From a virus, in IMG/VR virus record IMGVR_UViG_3300035698_013326, positions 1-64,000 of that record: 64,000 nt of DNA. The stretch is one strand, 5' to 3'. Positions within the stretch are counted from its first letter, which is position 1; the number at the start of each line of letters is the position of its first letter. This document shows positions 1 through 7,375 of the stretch, piece after piece. The notes beneath the pieces were generated by a model that was given only the letters and a program-made list of their open reading frames with translations, was not told where the DNA came from and ran no database searches. The position numbers were made by a program, and so were the translations under genes.

Positions 1-783
1 ATTGCAGTAGCTGAAGCGAGGGCGGATTGCATTGCTTTGTTAGACATACCTTGGGCATCTGTGCAGTCAGTGACAGATATGGTGACATTTAGATCTACTA
101 CTTTGAATGCGAATTCAAACTATGCAGCGATGTACTCTGCGTGGCTTCAGATTCATGATCCGTATAATGATCTATTGATCTATGTTCCACCGTCCGGACA
201 TGCTGCGGCTCAGATGGCGTACAATGATTATGTGGCGTATACATGGTATGCTCCTGCTGGATTTGATCGTGGGCAGTTGGATGTGATAACACCATCTTAT
301 GTCTTCACTGAGGGTATGCGGGATGTACTGTATCAAGCTCAGATCAATCCGATTCAGATGTTCAGAGGTGAGGGAACTGTAATTTGGGGCCAGAAGACGC
401 TTCAAAGTAAGACATCAGCATTGAGTAGTATCAATGTGCGTCGGATGTTGATTATCTTGGAGAAGGCTATGGCTGTGTCTCTGAGAGGCTTTGTGTTTGC
501 ACCGAATACTGAGGTAACTCGATTCCGAGTTACAGCTTTGTTGACAGAGTATTTAGAGCAACTGTCTACTCAGGGCGCATTCCAGACTGAGACTGGAGAT
601 GGTGGGTATCAGGTTCTTTGTGATAGTAGGAATAATACCACAGCAGTTATTGACAATAAGGAACTGCGAATTGATGTGTTTGTGAAGCCGGTGAGAGCTG
701 CGGAGTTCATCCGTCTTTCAACAATTATCACACCCACAGGTGCCACTTTCGAGGAGCAGATTGATCGTGGGGCGATGTATTGA
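1..783 (+). CDS. Tail sheath protein, C-terminal part (5' end outside window)
   Basis: The reading frame is open from base 1 and the last 260 residues are visible, so the start lies left of the window. Sheath proteins polymerise around the tail tube and contract to drive it through the cell envelope. The visible part matches the conserved C-terminal half of phage sheath proteins: an APAG segment, then NPIQMFRGEGTVIWG, then INVRRMLIILE, and a C-terminal segment rich in beta strands. Two tube-like genes follow directly, which is the usual gene order. A TTG at 37 could serve as a start but would remove conserved sequence, so it is unlikely to be real. Confidence 0.93.
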   Translation: MAVAEARADCIALLDIPWASVQSVTDMVTFRSTTLNANSNYAAMYSAWLQIHDPYNDLLIYVPPSGHAAAQMAYNDYVAYTWYAPAGFDRGQLDVITPSYVFTEGMRDVLYQAQINPIQMFRGEGTVIWGQKTLQSKTSALSSINVRRMLIILEKAMAVSLRGFVFAPNTEVTRFRVTALLTEYLEQLSTQGAFQTETGDGGYQVLCDSRNNTTAVIDNKELRIDVFVKPVRAAEFIRLSTIITPTGATFEEQIDRGAMY

Positions 784-844
784 TGGATGATTACGATCAT
801 TTGTGTGTATGTGGGTGTGCTGGGGTTCACTAAGGAGGTGTGTT

Positions 845-1360
845 ATGGCTGACATGTCAGCGGATGTATTAAGAAATAACCTGACAAATCCTGCGAAGAC
901 GTATTTGTGGGAAATGCTCTTCACCAATCCGATTGGTGGTGGGGATAGTAATGTCATGGATTTGCGGTGTCAGACTACGATCATTCCGGGTCGTAGTCAT
1001 GGAGAGATTTTGATTCCGTATAAGGGTACTCCTGGAATCAAGTTTCCTGGTAAGCTTGTGATGTCTCATTCGTGGGCGATGACGTTCATTGAGGGCACAG
1101 ATCGAAAGGTGTTTGATGCTCTGCATGGATGGTCGGAAGCTATCACGAATGCGCAGACAGGTATTGGTGGTCCAGACGTGGCCATTAAGTCTGACATTTA
1201 TCTGCGGTGTTTGAATATGCAGGGAGTGGTTTGGATGACAATCAAGGTGGTTGGTGCGTATGTTCAGTCTGTGGATGATGTCCCTCTGAATTACGAAGAC
1301 GACACATCGATTTACTATAACGTGACGTTCAGTTACGACCGTTGGGAATTGGTGAGCTAA
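845..1360 (+). CDS. Tail tube protein (gp19-like)
   Basis: A 171-residue protein placed directly after the sheath gene, matching in size and position the T4 gp19-type tube protein that forms the inner tail tube. The ATG at 845 is preceded by AAGGAGGTG at good spacing; an in-frame start at 803 lacks a site and would add an unlikely Cys/Trp-rich leader. Visible features are a mixed alpha/beta sequence with IPGRSHGEILIPYKG near residues 50-65 and a C-terminal beta strand ending YYNVTFSYDRWELVS. It abuts the next gene (TAA then ATG). Family assignment comes from context, length and fold character. Confidence 0.8.
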   Translation: MADMSADVLRNNLTNPAKTYLWEMLFTNPIGGGDSNVMDLRCQTTIIPGRSHGEILIPYKGTPGIKFPGKLVMSHSWAMTFIEGTDRKVFDALHGWSEAITNAQTGIGGPDVAIKSDIYLRCLNMQGVVWMTIKVVGAYVQSVDDVPLNYEDDTSIYYNVTFSYDRWELVS

Positions 1361-2035
1361 ATGGCAACTTTGGGTTTCGATTTATCTGGTGTGGGTTTTT
1401 CAGGGCTGTCCAAGACGTGGATGCTTCAGCGCAAATACAATTGGCAGCTCTTGCTTCCCCATAATATCAATGGCAATATTGGGTTTTTCGTGTCCCAGTA
1501 TTGCCAGGATATCCAGTTCGGGAACTATGGCATGGGTGCGTTGTCACAGCTGAGGTATGGTGCGTTCCAGAGGTTCTATGCTGGGATGCAAAATATCAAT
1601 AAGGTTACGGCTGTCTTTTTGGCCCCAGTGGATAACTCAGTGCTGAGCTACTTCCATGGATGGTACAATTTGATGGTTGATGGGAGGGGTTTTTATTATC
1701 CAAAGGCTCATTACAGGAAGAACATGTACGTTGCAATGTATGACAGATCCTATGTGGAGTCTGTGCGGTTTGAGTTGCGGGGAGCCTTCCCTACTCAGAA
1801 GCCGTTTGTGGATTTGTCGTATGGTAATGAGGATGTTCTGAGATACGTGGTGGAGTTGTCAGTGGATCGAATTGAGATGACGAGTTTGATCGGATCTATT
1901 CGAGAGGGTATTACAAGTGTGGCTGGGGATGTGGCCACAAAAACTGTGGAATTGTTAGGTGGTGCAGGTGGTACAATCAATGGCGCGTTGACCGCATCGG
2001 GGAACGTCATTACTAGAGGAGGTCTCAACCTGTAA
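1361..2035 (+). CDS. Second tail tube-like / tube-associated structural protein
   Basis: A 224-residue protein that begins immediately after the tube gene stop and is probably translationally coupled to it. The body resembles the tube fold in length and beta-rich character (segments FFVSQYCQDIQFGNYG and VELSVDRIEMTSLIG). The C-terminal 45 residues are a low-complexity Gly/Ala/Thr tail. It could be a second tube subunit, or a tube initiator or terminator of the gp54/gp3 kind. Context supports a tail structural role; the exact role is inferred. Confidence 0.55.
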   Translation: MATLGFDLSGVGFSGLSKTWMLQRKYNWQLLLPHNINGNIGFFVSQYCQDIQFGNYGMGALSQLRYGAFQRFYAGMQNINKVTAVFLAPVDNSVLSYFHGWYNLMVDGRGFYYPKAHYRKNMYVAMYDRSYVESVRFELRGAFPTQKPFVDLSYGNEDVLRYVVELSVDRIEMTSLIGSIREGITSVAGDVATKTVELLGGAGGTINGALTASGNVITRGGLNL

Positions 2036-2060
2036 TCACTCAAATTGACCGGAGAGAAGA

Positions 2061-2765
2061 ATGAGTGAGTATTTGCCAATTCAATTACCGTCTAAGTGTA
2101 TTCCTTATGATGTGAGTCCAGAGGCTATCAGAGTACGTCCATACATGGGTAGGGATGAGATTGTACTGTCACAGATCAATCCAGTGAACGTGGAATCGAA
2201 GTTCATACAGATCCTCCGTGATGTTGTGCAGGGGATCGAGGTGGAGAAGTTGACACTGGGTGATCGTTTGTACATCATTCTCTGGGAGTACATCAATTCA
2301 TACAGCGAATATATGAAGGTGCGAACAGTTTGCACACACTGCTTTGAGTCGATTGAGCCAATGATCGATTTGAGGAAGCTGGAGCGGATTGATCTTCCCA
2401 ATGAATTTGTACAGCCATATACCCTTTCTCTGCCTTCGGGAGAGTCCGTAGATCTTCGGCTTCTCACTGTGGGTGATCAGATTGAAATTGAGAAGAGAAA
2501 GGTATCGGATGGATACCTGTTCAAGTGGGCATGCTCTATAGTGTCAGATGATGATGTGCTTGGTCGTATGAATAAGCTTCGTGGGATGGGTGTTCGTGAC
2601 ATAGCAACTATTCGGGCTTGGCATGAGAAGAGATTTCATGGTCCGGACATGGTGACTCAGGTCCAGTGTCCACACTGTGGGGAGGAGGAAGAAGTAGAAG
2701 TACCCTTTCGACTTGACTTCCTTTTTCCGGATGGTGAAGCCCTTACAGACACTTTTGGAACGTGA
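2061..2765 (+). CDS. gp26-like baseplate/tail assembly protein
   Basis: A 234-residue protein resembling the T4 gp26 family (baseplate assembly). It starts PIQLPSKCIPYDV, has a helical middle and carries two CxxC pairs: CTHC near residue 93 and CPHC near residue 204, which together could bind a zinc ion. It lies between the tube genes and the tape-measure candidate, where tail assembly chaperones are usually encoded. Its 3' end overlaps the next small gene by 35 bases in the +1 frame. gp26-like is favoured over a general chaperone because of the Cys pairs and length. Confidence 0.55.
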   Translation: MSEYLPIQLPSKCIPYDVSPEAIRVRPYMGRDEIVLSQINPVNVESKFIQILRDVVQGIEVEKLTLGDRLYIILWEYINSYSEYMKVRTVCTHCFESIEPMIDLRKLERIDLPNEFVQPYTLSLPSGESVDLRLLTVGDQIEIEKRKVSDGYLFKWACSIVSDDDVLGRMNKLRGMGVRDIATIRAWHEKRFHGPDMVTQVQCPHCGEEEEVEVPFRLDFLFPDGEALTDTFGT

Positions 2766-2898
2766 GTTTCGGCTGTGCTACGATGTCCCTGGTTTTACTC
2801 TTAGGGATCTTAGGAATACAAGTTCAAGGATGTTGGATTGGTTTTATGGCAGGCTCATGAAGCAGATTCAGGATGAGAACGAACGGAATAAGGGATAA
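2731..2898 (+). CDS. Small protein overlapping the gp26-like gene
   Basis: A 55-residue protein starting at ATG 2731 inside the 3' end of the gp26-like gene, in the +1 frame. No ribosome binding site is visible upstream of the ATG, so it is made either by translational coupling or as a frameshift extension of the upstream protein. The sequence is helical and charged, with DLRNTSSRMLDWFYGRLMKQ. Small proteins in this position between the gp26-like gene and the tape measure are common in contractile tail clusters. Function is unknown. Confidence 0.6.
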   Translation: MVKPLQTLLEREFRLCYDVPGFTLRDLRNTSSRMLDWFYGRLMKQIQDENERNKG

Positions 2899-2901
2899 GG
2901 C

Positions 2902-4461
2902 ATGATTCGAAAGCAGCGATTCTATTACGAGAACATGTTTGGTGTGGATCAATATAGCATGAAGACGCTGAGGGCCATTCACGCTAAGTACACTAGGGAT
3001 TACTTGATATTTTTCAAGTCCCTCTCTAAGATGTATGGGCCTAGTCCACAGAAACGCGAAATCGATGATGCTCTATCCTTGATCCAGAAGGTTCGTGGGA
3101 TCATTGAAAGTATTCTTCAGAGCAAGTCTATCGACAGGGCAGATGCTAAGAGCCTGTACGAGTTGACAGAGCAAATCGAGGAGAAGAAGCAGAATATGTT
3201 AGAACAGGCGTCTCAGGTTAAGGCGCTGAGGGATAGATTGGATAAGATTCAGAGTGAAGTTGGTCTTTCTGCCAATGATCTCAATGTAACGCGCCAGATC
3301 GTCCGTAGGGGCGTTAAGCAGGCAGTGGGGCAGCAGAGGGAGGGGGCCATGGACTTTTTGTCCAGAGCGGCTCCTGGGACGCTAGAATTGGGTCGTAAGT
3401 TCGCACGTGGTTCGGCTGCGGTGTTGGCGGGTCCATTTGCCCCATTATTGGGTGCTGGGTATGGGGCTGCAAAGGGTGTGGCGGGCGTTGCCAAGGGGCT
3501 CCGTCAGAAGATGCGGGAACGTCAGGAGCGTAAGCTTGGTGGGCGTCTTCGCACGTATACGCCGTCTGAGGACGTGGAGGGTGTTTCGCGGGCTCGTGGA
3601 GCAGGCACTCCACTCGCCGGAATCTCTGGTATGGTGGAACAGCAGGTAAAGAGAAGTATGGGAATTGAACCAGGGACAGGAAAGGGCCGTGATGTTAATA
3701 AGTCCTTGATGGATTTCTGGAGTAAGGGCGCATATCGGGCGAAGTACACAAAAGAGTTGCTGAGTGTGCTGAAGAGTGGTTTGGGTAAGGGCAGTAAGGT
3801 TGGTGGCATCAAGAACAGTTTGTTGGATGCTGCGGATGACTTTATGATTCTTGGCGTTTCAATGCTTCCTTTGTTGGGCAAGATAGGGAAGTTTGCCGCA
3901 TTGGCGATAGCCATTGGGTGGTCAACAAAGCAGATGGTGGGTCTTGGTAAGGCATCAATTGATTACGCGAAGTCTAAGAAAATTGAGAAAAATGCTACTG
4001 ATGCATACGCAGCTTCTGTCACTCAGCATATGAAGTTGATGAAGGATGTGGGCATTAATGAGTATGCGAGGATGATGGGGCAGTCTGTTGATGAGGCTGC
4101 GAAGAGTTTGGTGGAGAAGGAGCGGAAGCTAAGTCGCAAGAGGCAGATGGCACAGCCTTTCCACAAAAAGGTTGCCACGAGATTGAATGTGGAGCTATTG
4201 GGTGGGAGAGATCCATTCGAGGATGTTCCGGAAGATATCAGAACGAAGCAAATTATCCGTGAGGGTGGTGGGACAGCAGGTGGGGCTGCTAGGGCCATTG
4301 AGGAACAAACACAGAAGTGGGCAGAGTTGGTAGAGGCTATTAAGGCTGCGGCAAATCGTATGGATGGTGGTTCCACATCTGTTGTGGTGCCTCCGAATGT
4401 GCATGATGCTGGTGATGCTCTGACCACTGGGCATGGGAATGGTTTGGAGATGGGAGACTGA
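2902..4461 (+). CDS. Tape-measure / tail hub candidate
   Basis: A 519-residue protein with a helical N-terminal third (coiled-coil-like stretch near residues 70-125), a Gly/Ala-rich hydrophobic segment near 165-200, a second hydrophobic segment near 310-350 (FMILGVSMLPLLGKIG) and a helical Lys/Arg-rich C-terminal part. This architecture and its place after the gp26-like gene fit a tape-measure protein, which sets tail length. It is shorter than many tape measures and close in length to T4 gp29. The ATG at 2902 follows AAGG and is four bases after the previous stop. Confidence 0.5.
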   Translation: MIRKQRFYYENMFGVDQYSMKTLRAIHAKYTRDYLIFFKSLSKMYGPSPQKREIDDALSLIQKVRGIIESILQSKSIDRADAKSLYELTEQIEEKKQNMLEQASQVKALRDRLDKIQSEVGLSANDLNVTRQIVRRGVKQAVGQQREGAMDFLSRAAPGTLELGRKFARGSAAVLAGPFAPLLGAGYGAAKGVAGVAKGLRQKMRERQERKLGGRLRTYTPSEDVEGVSRARGAGTPLAGISGMVEQQVKRSMGIEPGTGKGRDVNKSLMDFWSKGAYRAKYTKELLSVLKSGLGKGSKVGGIKNSLLDAADDFMILGVSMLPLLGKIGKFAALAIAIGWSTKQMVGLGKASIDYAKSKKIEKNATDAYAASVTQHMKLMKDVGINEYARMMGQSVDEAAKSLVEKERKLSRKRQMAQPFHKKVATRLNVELLGGRDPFEDVPEDIRTKQIIREGGGTAGGAARAIEEQTQKWAELVEAIKAAANRMDGGSTSVVVPPNVHDAGDALTTGHGNGLEMGD

Positions 4462-4463
4462 TC

Positions 4464-5324
4464 ATGGCTGATCCTAGAGATATCAATCCAATCTCTCCTG
4501 GGGAGAGAACGGTTAAGAATGTGGACTTAAGACCAGAGTCTACAATTTTTTCAGAGGATGTGGGTAGCAGAGCAGGCCAGCCTACAGGGCAAAAGGGGAT
4601 GGCGATTTATGGTCATCAGGCAGATGGGGATGTGGTTCCCGATGCATATAAGGTGAAAATCACTTCGTATAGAAACAATGTGAGGATCATTGGATTGATG
4701 CAGGATGATATTCAGATGAAGGTGGCGTCCCGTTGGGAGTCTATTGTTCCTCAGAATGTATCCAGCATTGGCAATATAGCGACACAGGCTATTACGAAGG
4801 GAGAGAAGTCGTTTATTTCCAAGGCGACAAGTCGAAGGATTTGGGCTGGAGTGTCACCTATCATAATGTCATTGAATCTTAGGTTTGAGGCAGTGGATAA
4901 TGCGAAAAAGCAGGTGGTCGATCCTTGTAGAATCCTTCAGTCTTTGGCGCTGCCTTCAGAGCCTTCTTCTGATCCAAACAGGGCAATAAGTAAGGTTCCG
5001 CTTCTAGGTCCTCCAGGCCCTACTCCGTTTGTGTTGGAGACATTGGGGACGTATAGGAGATCGAATCAGGCTATCCAGCAACCTCCGGATTCTTTCAATG
5101 ACCTTCGGGGCGGTGAGTTGATTGTTGTGGAGCTGGGAAGTTTCATTACCTTCTGGAATGTGATCGTGTCGGAGGTGGCTGTATCGGTGCCTCCGAAGTT
5201 CACTGAGAATGGCAATCCTATTAGTGCTACTGTCACTATTGTATTTGAAACGTATGAGATGCCGACAGTGGAAAGTTTGCAGTCGGCCTATCATAGGGCG
5301 TCTCTGGTGGAGAGGACTGAGTAA
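4464..5324 (+). CDS. Baseplate-tube junction protein (gp48/gp54-like)
   Basis: A 286-residue protein between the tape-measure candidate and the gp53-like wedge protein. The C-terminal region carries PPKFTENGNPISATVTIVF followed by a pattern of the form PTVESLQSAY, typical of phage proteins that cap the tube at the baseplate. The Pro-rich linker near residues 180-195 (LLGPPGPTPF) separates two likely domains. The stop codon overlaps the next start (TAATG). Assignment to gp48 or gp54 is inferred from order and motif only. Confidence 0.45.
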   Translation: MADPRDINPISPGERTVKNVDLRPESTIFSEDVGSRAGQPTGQKGMAIYGHQADGDVVPDAYKVKITSYRNNVRIIGLMQDDIQMKVASRWESIVPQNVSSIGNIATQAITKGEKSFISKATSRRIWAGVSPIIMSLNLRFEAVDNAKKQVVDPCRILQSLALPSEPSSDPNRAISKVPLLGPPGPTPFVLETLGTYRRSNQAIQQPPDSFNDLRGGELIVVELGSFITFWNVIVSEVAVSVPPKFTENGNPISATVTIVFETYEMPTVESLQSAYHRASLVERTE

Positions 5325-5635
5325 TGGATCGATCAAAATTCTATCAGAAGTTTACAGTGGATGGGACTTTGCAGTTGGATTTTCTATACAATCCTCTATC
5401 CAAGTTTAAGATGATCTACGATCCGGATTACTATCGGGTGATGGGTGAGGATGATATGCGTTCGGACAAAATTTCCAAGAAGATGTATGGGACTGTGGAG
5501 TTCTGGTGGGTATTAATGTTGGTGAATGATATCTCCAATCCACTGGTGGACATCGATTTGGGAACTGTGTTGATTATACCGAATCGTATTGATATCTATA
5601 ATTTTCAGAAGAAGTACAGACTTCGGAGATCATAG
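5324..5635 (+). CDS. Baseplate wedge protein gp53-like, LysM-type
   Basis: A 103-residue protein of the gp53 type, which helps assemble wedges around the hub. It has the family pattern KMYGTVEFWWVLMLVNDISNP followed by an IPNR-containing LysM-like ending (segment quoted in part: YGTVEFWWVL). Length, the WW pair and the position before the hub gene agree with the family. It overlaps the previous gene by one base. Confidence 0.75.
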   Translation: MDRSKFYQKFTVDGTLQLDFLYNPLSKFKMIYDPDYYRVMGEDDMRSDKISKKMYGTVEFWWVLMLVNDISNPLVDIDLGTVLIIPNRIDIYNFQKKYRLRRS

Positions 5636-5637
5636 CA

Positions 5638-6810
5638 GTGAACTTTTCAGGTAATTACACTTTGAATCTGACTATAGGGGGTAAGACAGTTCCGGTCTTT
5701 CCTCAGATGATACAGGAGATGACGATTGCATTAGATATTGATCGTCTTCTTCCATCATTCAAGATGGTTCTCAGCGATGCGACTCATATTCTTAGTGAGG
5801 TGGCTCCATATGATAAGACAGCGAATGTTATTGGGCTGGAATTCACTAGGAGTGAGGACCTGTCTTATTTGAATCGTTTTGAGTTCGAGGTGAAGCGCAG
5901 AAGAATTTTGAATGGTGATACATATGAGGTGGAGGGGCTCTTGAGGGTTCCGACACTGTTGACGAAGCAGAGGAGTCGGGTTTTTACTGGCAATCTGAAG
6001 AGCCAGTTGGAGTCTATGGCGAATTTGGACTTGGGGATTAAAAAGACAGAGATTGGATCTTCACTTTCCATTGATAAAACGTTTGTGCAGCCGAGTTGGA
6101 CGGATGCGAAGATGCTCCAGTATTTGAAGGATAACTTGCTGGGTAGTGATGGTGAGGCTGGGTATTATTGCTTTATCAAGAATGTGCTTGGTGAGCAGGT
6201 GTTGACGTTCAAGAGTATTAATGAGTTGTTTATGGCTCCTGTGGCAGCTAACTTGATTGTTGGGCATAAATCCTTTGAGGATTTCATTCCAGTCACGGAC
6301 CATCGAATCTATGACAATTCTCAGCTTCTGGCTGACTTTGGTGCTTCACAGCAGTCGTACAGTTATTGGGATTATGAGAATGGGACATGTGTGACAGGAT
6401 CTGTGAGCTTGGATGATTGTCCTGCTTTGAGTGATTTCTTTTTGGTTGACAGTGATCGTGAGGCGGACAGTTTGACGCTTTTGGGGTCGGGGAGATCGAA
6501 TGATTTTTCACCGAATTTTCAGGGACGTATTCGGAACATGTTCTATCGAAAGAATACGGAAGCAATCCACATGTGGGCGTCTACGTGGGGTGTTGAGAAT
6601 TTGTCTCCAGGTAACTTGGTGAAGGTCATCTTTAGTGATGCGATGGGTCATGGTGAGTTGTTCGTGTATCAGAATTCTGGGTATTGGATGGTGAAGCGCG
6701 TTGTCCATCTTCTGGGATCTACGTTCATGTCTAATCTTTTGCTGACTAGATGTGGAATTGATACGGACAACGACACAACTCTACAAGAGTCTGTTCTAAG
6801 GAAGAGATGA
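5638..6810 (+). CDS. Baseplate hub protein (gp27/gpD-like)
   Basis: A 390-residue protein starting at GTG 5638, two bases after the gp53-like stop. Beta-rich N-terminal half, then a region near residues 170-220 with YYCFIKNVLGEQVLTFKS, which resembles the hub proteins that hold the central spike. The next gene encodes the spike with an OB fold, and the two overlap (ATGA), which matches the gp27-gp5 or gpD-gpV pairing. Exact family not provable by eye. Confidence 0.62.
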   Translation: MNFSGNYTLNLTIGGKTVPVFPQMIQEMTIALDIDRLLPSFKMVLSDATHILSEVAPYDKTANVIGLEFTRSEDLSYLNRFEFEVKRRRILNGDTYEVEGLLRVPTLLTKQRSRVFTGNLKSQLESMANLDLGIKKTEIGSSLSIDKTFVQPSWTDAKMLQYLKDNLLGSDGEAGYYCFIKNVLGEQVLTFKSINELFMAPVAANLIVGHKSFEDFIPVTDHRIYDNSQLLADFGASQQSYSYWDYENGTCVTGSVSLDDCPALSDFFLVDSDREADSLTLLGSGRSNDFSPNFQGRIRNMFYRKNTEAIHMWASTWGVENLSPGNLVKVIFSDAMGHGELFVYQNSGYWMVKRVVHLLGSTFMSNLLLTRCGIDTDNDTTLQESVLRKR

Positions 6811-7367
6811 TGAATATTAAGAAGAGCACGTGGAAGGTTGGTGGGTTTCTTAGGGGCATTGTGAAAGACAATGCTGATCCTAAGCAGCAGGGGCGGGTTC
6901 GTGTTTGTGTTCCGGTATTGTTTGAGGGAATAGACACTCAGTATCTGCCGTGGGCTGTGCCTGCAATGCCTTTCTCATTTGGTGGTGGTGCAGGGTTGGG
7001 GCATGGCGCGTTCTGTGTGCCTGAGGTGGATTCTACAGTCTGGTGCTTCTTTGAGGGTGGAGACTACAATCAGCCGGTGTATTTTGCAGCTGCGCCTGAT
7101 GGTGTGCATGGGCTTCCGACAGAAAGGACTACAAATTATCCGGATCGTCGGGTTACAAAGACTCCTAATGGTATTGTGATCTATGTGGATGATACATCGG
7201 GCGTTGTGCGATTGACTCATTCTACTGGAAATTATGTTCAGATGGATGGAAGTGGGAGTGTGACAATAGATGCTTCTAACGTGACTATAAATGCTAGTGG
7301 GAAGATAGATGTGACTGCTGTTGGTGATGTCACAGTAACTGGGGCTAAGGTAGATTTGAATCCGTAG
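6807..7367 (+). CDS. Baseplate central spike protein, OB-fold (gp5/gpV-like)
   Basis: A 186-residue spike protein. An N-terminal OB-fold domain has the family pattern GIVKDNADPKQQGRVRVCVP near residues 17-36, followed by AFCVPEVDSTVWCFFEGGD. The C-terminal 60 residues alternate polar and Val/Ile (VTIDASNVTINASGKIDVTA), as in the triple beta-helix needle. There is no lysozyme domain, unlike T4 gp5. The PAAR tip gene lies 2.6 kb downstream. ATG 6807 overlaps the hub stop; ATG 6810 is an equally possible start. Confidence 0.85.
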   Translation: MMNIKKSTWKVGGFLRGIVKDNADPKQQGRVRVCVPVLFEGIDTQYLPWAVPAMPFSFGGGAGLGHGAFCVPEVDSTVWCFFEGGDYNQPVYFAAAPDGVHGLPTERTTNYPDRRVTKTPNGIVIYVDDTSGVVRLTHSTGNYVQMDGSGSVTIDASNVTINASGKIDVTAVGDVTVTGAKVDLNP

Positions 7368-7375
7368 GTATAATC

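Noticed and set aside
3407-3649. Arg-rich frames overlapping the tape-measure candidate
   Set aside because: They have shadow-type composition, no ribosome binding site and lie fully inside a well-supported gene.
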